64,000 nt of DNA from Vibrio zhugei (lineage in GTDB: Bacteria > Pseudomonadota > Gammaproteobacteria > Enterobacterales > Vibrionaceae), in the NCBI RefSeq assembly GCF_003716875.1, contig NZ_CP033078.1, positions 806,001 to 870,000 of the forward strand, in the 5' to 3' direction. The notes beneath the pieces are model-generated. The model was not told where the DNA came from. It did not search any database and worked only from the letters and a program-made list of their open reading frames with translations. Numbering within the stretch: the first letter of the stretch is position 1; the number at the start of each line of letters is the position of its first letter. Below, piece after piece: positions 59,016-64,000 of the stretch. Made by a program: the position numbers and the translations under genes.

Positions 59016-61055
59016 TTACTTATGGCTCGATCTTGAACGACGTACGATCGCTTTGCCTTTCTTCAATTTTCGCACCCACATTCGGCTGGGGTGTAATGTT
59101 TCCAGTACGTCGACGGGAAAAGGCATCGGTTGCTGGCACATCTGCGAGGCTAAGGCTTCACCGAGTAACGGAGCCGATGTTAACCCGCGTGCGCCAAGGC
59201 CTAAAAAGGCATAGAGGTTAGGGTAGCTGGCAACGGGCTTTACATCCTGCGGCGCCATGGTATGAAGATCGGCATAGTCAGCCATAATGTGAGAAAAACG
59301 ACCGATATTTCCGACAAACGGTAAGTGATCGCGACTGACACAGCGCACTCCCTGACGTGACCAGTTATCACTGGAGTCCACCGTCTCCGTCCAAGGTTGT
59401 GGTACGCAGTGACGCAAGCGCTTCACATTATCAATTTGTGCTTGAGGCTCGAACGTCGTATCCGTTTGATTGCGGTGATAGCTGGCTCCAATGCAATGCG
59501 TTTGGGTAACGGGATCCGCGGGAGTCATATATCCGTCGTAGCACAATACCGTTTGCAGTTCCGTTAGCGTGTCATTGGTCGGTACATGACTGACTTGACC
59601 TTTTACTTTACCGAGCGGCAGATCTTGTGTTTGTGTGAAATGATCAAATTGATGGCCTGTCGCGATGACCACCGCTTGGTGTGGTCTTGTGGTGCTCCCA
59701 TCATCGAGATGCCAGTGCTGAGAGTCTTCTTGCCAATCGAGTGACTGTATCGGGCATTGATAATGAACGACGAGGCCGCGTTGTTGTAAATGCTGTAATA
59801 AGCCCGTGGTCAACTGCTCTGGGCTAAGCCAGCCACCGAGTGGGTAATGTACCGAGGGCAAGCCAATATGTTGTTTGGTTATCGCATCGGTTTCCTGAGC
59901 ATTTAAACCATGCACGAGATTAGGGTCGAACTGATCTTGCAGTAAGCGATGTAGCTTTTTCGCCGATTTTTCGTCCCACATTAATTGTGTTACACCACAC
60001 CAACTATGTGCAAAATCAAAATGCTGCGCTGCTTGATTAAGGAATTGACGAGCAAAGACAAACGCCGGAGCAAATACTCGAGAGACATCATCATGGTTGC
60101 CATTGAGTAAGGGATAAAGTGCGCCTTGGCGGTTACCGGACGCCCCACACGCTGGCTTTTCATCTTGGCAATAGAGCGTGACGCTTATACCGCGATGAAT
60201 GAGTGCATTGGCAAGACAGGCACTGGCAATACCACCGCCAATGATCGCCACATCGTGCAGGTTGTCTGTACCTTGATGCGCGAACCATGGGTGGATATTG
60301 GTATAGGGTTTTTTATGGGCTAAATGACCAACAATCATGTCGCGTTTGGTGCCGAAACCTTTGACTTTTTTCATGTCAAAGCCCGCTTCAATCAAGCCGC
60401 GCCTCACAAAACCAGCGGCGGTGAAGGTGGCGACGCTGCAGTCTTGCTTCGCAAGTTGCACCATGCCATTGAAGAGGTCTTGGCTCCACATATCTGGGTT
60501 TTTACTCGGTGCAAAACCATCGAGAAACCAAGCATCAACCAAGCCGTGTTCTGGTGTGGGTACTGAGGGCAAACAGGTTTTGATATCGCCAAACCAGAGG
60601 TCTACAGTGATCAGGCCGTCGGCGAAAATCATGCGATGGCATTCAGGAATGGCGAGCGGATATTGGTCTTGTAGTTGAGTGGCATATTCGGCTAATTCTG
60701 GCCATGCTTGATGAGCCTTAATTAAATCGTCTTTTGTTAGTGGGTATTTCTCAAAACTGATAAAATGCAGAGATTGGAGTGGGGCTTCTGGATTGTTTTG
60801 GCGAAAAGCCTCAAACCATTGCCAAAGCGCTAAGAAATTTAACCCCGTGCCGAATCCCGTTTCCGCAACGACAAAGCGAGGATGCTGGTAATGCTCCCAG
60901 CGTGTTGGCAGTTGGTTTTGAGTAAGAAAAACATAACGGGTTTCATCGAGTCCATTGACATTGGAAAAGTAGACATCATCGAATTGGTCCGAAACAGGGG
61001 TCCCTGATTCATTCCAGTCAAGATGTGCATGGGTAATAGAAGTAGTCATGGTCAT
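59016..61055 (-). CDS. mnmC: Bifunctional tRNA mnm5s2U biosynthesis protein MnmC
   Basis: 679 residues. The N-terminal methyltransferase domain ([34 protein letters not shown]) is followed by a C-terminal FAD-dependent oxidase domain ([40 protein letters not shown]). It completes mnm5s2U34 in tRNAs for Lys, Glu and Gln. It is divergent from fabB, the usual arrangement. Confidence 0.96.
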   Translation of the reverse strand: MTMTTSITHAHLDWNESGTPVSDQFDDVYFSNVNGLDETRYVFLTQNQLPTRWEHYQHPRFVVAETGFGTGLNFLALWQWFEAFRQNNPEAPLQSLHFISFEKYPLTKDDLIKAHQAWPELAEYATQLQDQYPLAIPECHRMIFADGLITVDLWFGDIKTCLPSVPTPEHGLVDAWFLDGFAPSKNPDMWSQDLFNGMVQLAKQDCSVATFTAAGFVRRGLIEAGFDMKKVKGFGTKRDMIVGHLAHKKPYTNIHPWFAHQGTDNLHDVAIIGGGIASACLANALIHRGISVTLYCQDEKPACGASGNRQGALYPLLNGNHDDVSRVFAPAFVFARQFLNQAAQHFDFAHSWCGVTQLMWDEKSAKKLHRLLQDQFDPNLVHGLNAQETDAITKQHIGLPSVHYPLGGWLSPEQLTTGLLQHLQQRGLVVHYQCPIQSLDWQEDSQHWHLDDGSTTRPHQAVVIATGHQFDHFTQTQDLPLGKVKGQVSHVPTNDTLTELQTVLCYDGYMTPADPVTQTHCIGASYHRNQTDTTFEPQAQIDNVKRLRHCVPQPWTETVDSSDNWSRQGVRCVSRDHLPFVGNIGRFSHIMADYADLHTMAPQDVKPVASYPNLYAFLGLGARGLTSAPLLGEALASQMCQQPMPFPVDVLETLHPSRMWVRKLKKGKAIVRRSRSSHK

Positions 61056-61173
61056 TTTGGCTAACGCTGCGGTAAGAATATAGGTGATTGTACGGATTTA
61101 TAGGAAAGCTGACCACTTCTGTTACTAGAAATCTGTTATCATTAGAAAGAATTTTGAATTATAGGAATGTCAC

Positions 61174-62385
61174 ATGAAACGAGTCGTAATCACCGGTATG
61201 GGGATTATTTCAAGTATCGGTAACAACGTCGAAGAAGTGTTAGCGTCTCTAAAAGCAGGCAAATCAGGTATCACCGCTTCTGAGGAATTTAAAGAACATG
61301 GTTTACGTTCTCAAGTTTGGGGTGACCTGAAGATCAACCCAGCTGAGCATATTGACCGCAAGCGGATGCGTTTCATGGGGGATGCGGCTTCATATGCATA
61401 CCTAGCATTAGAGCAAGCGATTGAGAACTCGGGTCTTTCTCCTGAACAAGTGTCGAACGATCGCACTGGTATCATTGCCGGCTCTGGTGGTGCATCAGGC
61501 TTTAACCAAGCGGTTGCAGTGGATACGGCGCGTGAAAAAGGCGTAAAGCGTGTTGGACCATACATGGTAACGCGTACAATGGCGTCAACGGTATCAGCGT
61601 GTCTTGCGACACCGTTTAAAATTCGCGGCATTAACTACTCAATCAGTTCAGCGTGTGCGACGTCAGCACACTGTATCGGTAACGCCATGGAGCTTATCCA
61701 GTTAGGCAAGCAGGATGTTGTGTTTGCTGGTGGTGGTGAAGAGTTGAACTGGACGTCGTCTATTATGTTTGACGGTATGGGGGCTCTCTCAACGAAGTAT
61801 AATGATACTCCAGAGAAAGCGTCACGTACTTACGATGCGAATCGTGATGGTTTTGTTATTTCTGGTGGCGGCGGTATGGTCGTACTTGAAGAACTTGAGC
61901 ATGCGCTTGCGCGTGGTGCGACCATCTATGGCGAAGTCGTCGGTTACGGTGCGACATCGGATGGTTACGATATGGTTGCGCCATCAGGCGAAGGCGCCGT
62001 ACGTTGTATGAAGATGGCGATGCAAGGCATTGACTCTGTCGACTACGTCAACACGCACGGCACATCAACTCCTGTTGGTGATGTGAAAGAGCTTGGCGCG
62101 ATTCAAGAAATCTTTGGTCAAAACAGTCCTGCGATTTCTGCAACAAAAGCGATGACCGGTCATGCACTTGGTGCTGCGGGGGTTCACGAAGCGATTTATT
62201 CAATGCTGATGCTAAATCACAACTTTGTGACTCCAAGTATCAACATTGAAGAGCTAGATGAAGCGGCGCACGGTCTAGACATCGTGACAGAAACCCGTGA
62301 ACAAGAGCTAAACACGGTTATGTCGAATAGCTTTGGCTTCGGTGGCACGAATGCCACTTTGGTGATGAAAAAATACCAAGGCTAA
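61174..62385 (+). CDS. fabB: 3-oxoacyl-ACP synthase I
   Basis: 403 residues. Active-site Cys in [19 protein letters not shown], His in [11 protein letters not shown] and His in [12 protein letters not shown] form the thiolase-fold triad. Elongates acyl chains, including the unsaturated branch. Followed by a strong terminator. Confidence 0.97.
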   Translation: MKRVVITGMGIISSIGNNVEEVLASLKAGKSGITASEEFKEHGLRSQVWGDLKINPAEHIDRKRMRFMGDAASYAYLALEQAIENSGLSPEQVSNDRTGIIAGSGGASGFNQAVAVDTAREKGVKRVGPYMVTRTMASTVSACLATPFKIRGINYSISSACATSAHCIGNAMELIQLGKQDVVFAGGGEELNWTSSIMFDGMGALSTKYNDTPEKASRTYDANRDGFVISGGGGMVVLEELEHALARGATIYGEVVGYGATSDGYDMVAPSGEGAVRCMKMAMQGIDSVDYVNTHGTSTPVGDVKELGAIQEIFGQNSPAISATKAMTGHALGAAGVHEAIYSMLMLNHNFVTPSINIEELDEAAHGLDIVTETREQELNTVMSNSFGFGGTNATLVMKKYQG

Positions 62386-62472
62386 ACGTCTGCGCCGATG
62401 AGTCGCATGTGGCGCGAGTGAAATACGTTACTTAGGTGATGACGCTATTTTACACACGACACAGCTCATTAT

Positions 62473-62503
62473 GCCCGGCTACCGAGAGGAGCCGGGCGTT
62501 TTT
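62473..62503 (+). terminator. Terminator after fabB
   Basis: GCCCGGCT/AGCCGGGC stem with a 9-base loop, followed by G and T5. Confidence 0.9.
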
Positions 62504-62565
62504 ATTCTCGACACTGTGCCGGCTTTTTTGCACAATGATTTCATTGTTAAAGAGTATGAGTCATG

Positions 62566-63699
62566 ATGAAAATTCTAATCGATGAAAATATGCCCTATGC
62601 TGAACAACTGTTTAGTCAGCTAGGCGAGGTGATTTTAAAACCAGGCCGCAGCCTAACCGCTGAAGATTTGGTGGATGTGGATGCGTTAATGATTCGCTCT
62701 GTGACTAAAGTGAATGCTGACCTACTGGCCAAAGCGAATAAATTGAAATTCGTGGGAACCGCGACGGCGGGGAAAGACCATGTGAATCAAGCGCTGCTTG
62801 AAGAAAAAGGCATTCATTTTACTGCGGCGCCTGGGTGTAATAAAGTCGGTGTAGCAGAATATGTATTTAGTGCATTGCAGGTCTTATCACAGCAGCAAGG
62901 CTTTTCTGTTTTTGATAAGACGGTCGGGATCATTGGGGCTGGGCAAGTGGGGAGTTACTTGCATGAATCGTTATCTGGCGTGGGTATCAACACGCTAATT
63001 AATGATCCACCCAAACAAGCGTTAGGTGATAACCGTGAGTTTACCCCTCTGGACACGTTACTAGAAAAAGCCGACGTGATCACGCTTCACACGCCACTGA
63101 CGGTGGATGGCGAGTATCCCACGTATCATTTGATTAACGAGCGTATACTGGCTCAGTTAAGGCCGGATCAGATTTTAATTAATGCCGCTCGTGGTCCTGT
63201 TGTCGATAATGCTGCGTTAAAAGTACGCTTGCAAAAAGGCGACGGCTTTACTGCCGTACTGGATGTCTTTGAGTATGAACCACAAGTGGATATGACTCTC
63301 TTACCGCTACTTGCTTTTGCCACGCCACACATTGCTGGCTATGGCCTAGAGGGCAAAGCACGTGGCACTACAATGATTTATAATAGTTACTGCGAATTTC
63401 TTGGTGTGAACCAACAGGCTCAGGCGAATGAGTTGTTGCCGGTTGCCCCATTACCACAGGTGCACTTAGCACGCTCGTGGGATGAAGCAACTCTGTTTTC
63501 ACTGACCCAACTGATTTACGATGTTCGTAAAGATGACGCTTTATTTAGACGAGTAATGCCTAAAGAGGGCGCATTTGATGCCATGCGTAAGCAGTATTGG
63601 GATAGACGCGAATATAGCGCGTTAACCCTCGTAGGCGATGCCACGTGCAATTTAGCACCGCTTGCGAAGTTAGGTTTCAATATTGAGGTTAAACAATGA
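62566..63699 (+). CDS. pdxB: 4-phosphoerythronate dehydrogenase
   Basis: 377 residues from the second of two adjacent ATGs ([16 protein letters not shown]). NAD-binding [29 protein letters not shown] and [17 protein letters not shown] with the catalytic His are clear, and a C-terminal DUF3410 dimerisation region follows. Second step of the DXP-independent vitamin B6 route. The stop overlaps the next ATG (ATGA). Confidence 0.96.
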   Translation: MKILIDENMPYAEQLFSQLGEVILKPGRSLTAEDLVDVDALMIRSVTKVNADLLAKANKLKFVGTATAGKDHVNQALLEEKGIHFTAAPGCNKVGVAEYVFSALQVLSQQQGFSVFDKTVGIIGAGQVGSYLHESLSGVGINTLINDPPKQALGDNREFTPLDTLLEKADVITLHTPLTVDGEYPTYHLINERILAQLRPDQILINAARGPVVDNAALKVRLQKGDGFTAVLDVFEYEPQVDMTLLPLLAFATPHIAGYGLEGKARGTTMIYNSYCEFLGVNQQAQANELLPVAPLPQVHLARSWDEATLFSLTQLIYDVRKDDALFRRVMPKEGAFDAMRKQYWDRREYSALTLVGDATCNLAPLAKLGFNIEVKQ

Positions 63700-64000
63700 G
63701 CCAAAAATTTAATATCGCCATCCTAGGTGCGACAGGTGCTGTCGGTGAAGCGATTCTTGACGTATTAAAGGAACGCGATTTACCCATCGGTGATGTGTTT
63801 CTATTAGCCAGTGAGCGCAGCGAAGGTAAAATCTATCGCTTCAATGGTAAATCACTTCAAGTTGAAAATGTGAACGAATTTGACTGGACACAAGTTCAAG
63901 TTGCGTTCTTCTCCGCGGGAAGCGAACTTTCTGCTGAGTGGGCTCCTATTGCGGCAGACGAAGGTGTGGTGGTTATCGACAATACGTCACAGTTCCGTTA
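63696..64000 (+). CDS. Aspartate-semialdehyde dehydrogenase-family protein (partial)
   Basis: Only the first 101 codons are in the window. [26 protein letters not shown] is the NADP-binding Rossmann start of the Asd family, and [11 protein letters not shown] the conserved later strand. The position between pdxB and (off-window) truA is that of usg in enterics or asd in vibrios, so it may be a true Asd or a Usg-like paralogue; the catalytic Cys lies beyond the edge. Confidence 0.9.
   Translation, partial: MSQKFNIAILGATGAVGEAILDVLKERDLPIGDVFLLASERSEGKIYRFNGKSLQVENVNEFDWTQVQVAFFSAGSELSAEWAPIAADEGVVVIDNTSQFR

Overview
The window looks like a chromosomal segment of a marine Vibrionaceae, most likely Vibrio. 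The evidence is the polar flagellar locus in Vibrio order (several flagellins, flaG, fliD, flaI, fliS, flrA, flrBC, fliE to flhB), and housekeeping blocks typical of the family (bcp-gcvR-dapA-bamC, smrB/prmB-aroC-epmC-yfcL, mnmC/fabB-pdxB-asd). The species cannot be told from the sequence alone.

Accessory region, about 1-18054. From the left edge it holds an ArsR repressor, a large zinc-hook ATPase that resembles the RloC anticodon nuclease, and a gene-poor stretch. Next is an AbiEi-type antitoxin gene broken by two independent IS3-family insertions, then a likely remnant of its toxin partner, small unknown genes and a serine recombinase. A complete bcp gene follows, and then a recombinase operon (ginD, ginC, a small gene, ginB, ginA, all on the minus strand). 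This operon matches the module described for GInt genomic islands. The element's right end sits inside the host bcp, which is cut after about 112 codons. An IS66-family element has in turn broken the small gen of the gin operon. Removing each IS and one copy of its target duplication restores the reading frames exactly.

Core block 18383-27225: gcvR, dapA-bamC, a DUF2897 gene, an M15 peptidase, dapE, an ArsC/YffB protein, a small winged-helix protein, a DUF2956 gene, an IS30 copy, a DUF2919 gene and a Dyp-type peroxidase.

Flagellar block 27221-54559: one flagellin on the minus strand and three on the plus strand, all with sigma-28-like promoters. The first plus-strand flagellin is cut off from its promoter by a second IS30 copy. 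Then come flaG-fliD-flaI-fliS, the master regulator flrA, the flrBC two-component pair, and fliEFGHIJ and fliKLMNOPQR-flhB. Good sigma-54 (-24/-12) sites precede flrB, fliE and fliK, which fits the known FlrA to FlrBC to FliA cascade of vibrios.

The right end (54565-64000) is ordinary housekeeping: smrB, prmB, aroC, epmC, yfcL, an FMN reductase, mnmC, fabB, pdxB and the start of an aspartate-semialdehyde dehydrogenase-like gene. I saw no rRNA, tRNA or CRISPR array. All family assignments come from reading motifs and recalled family knowledge; no database search was run.
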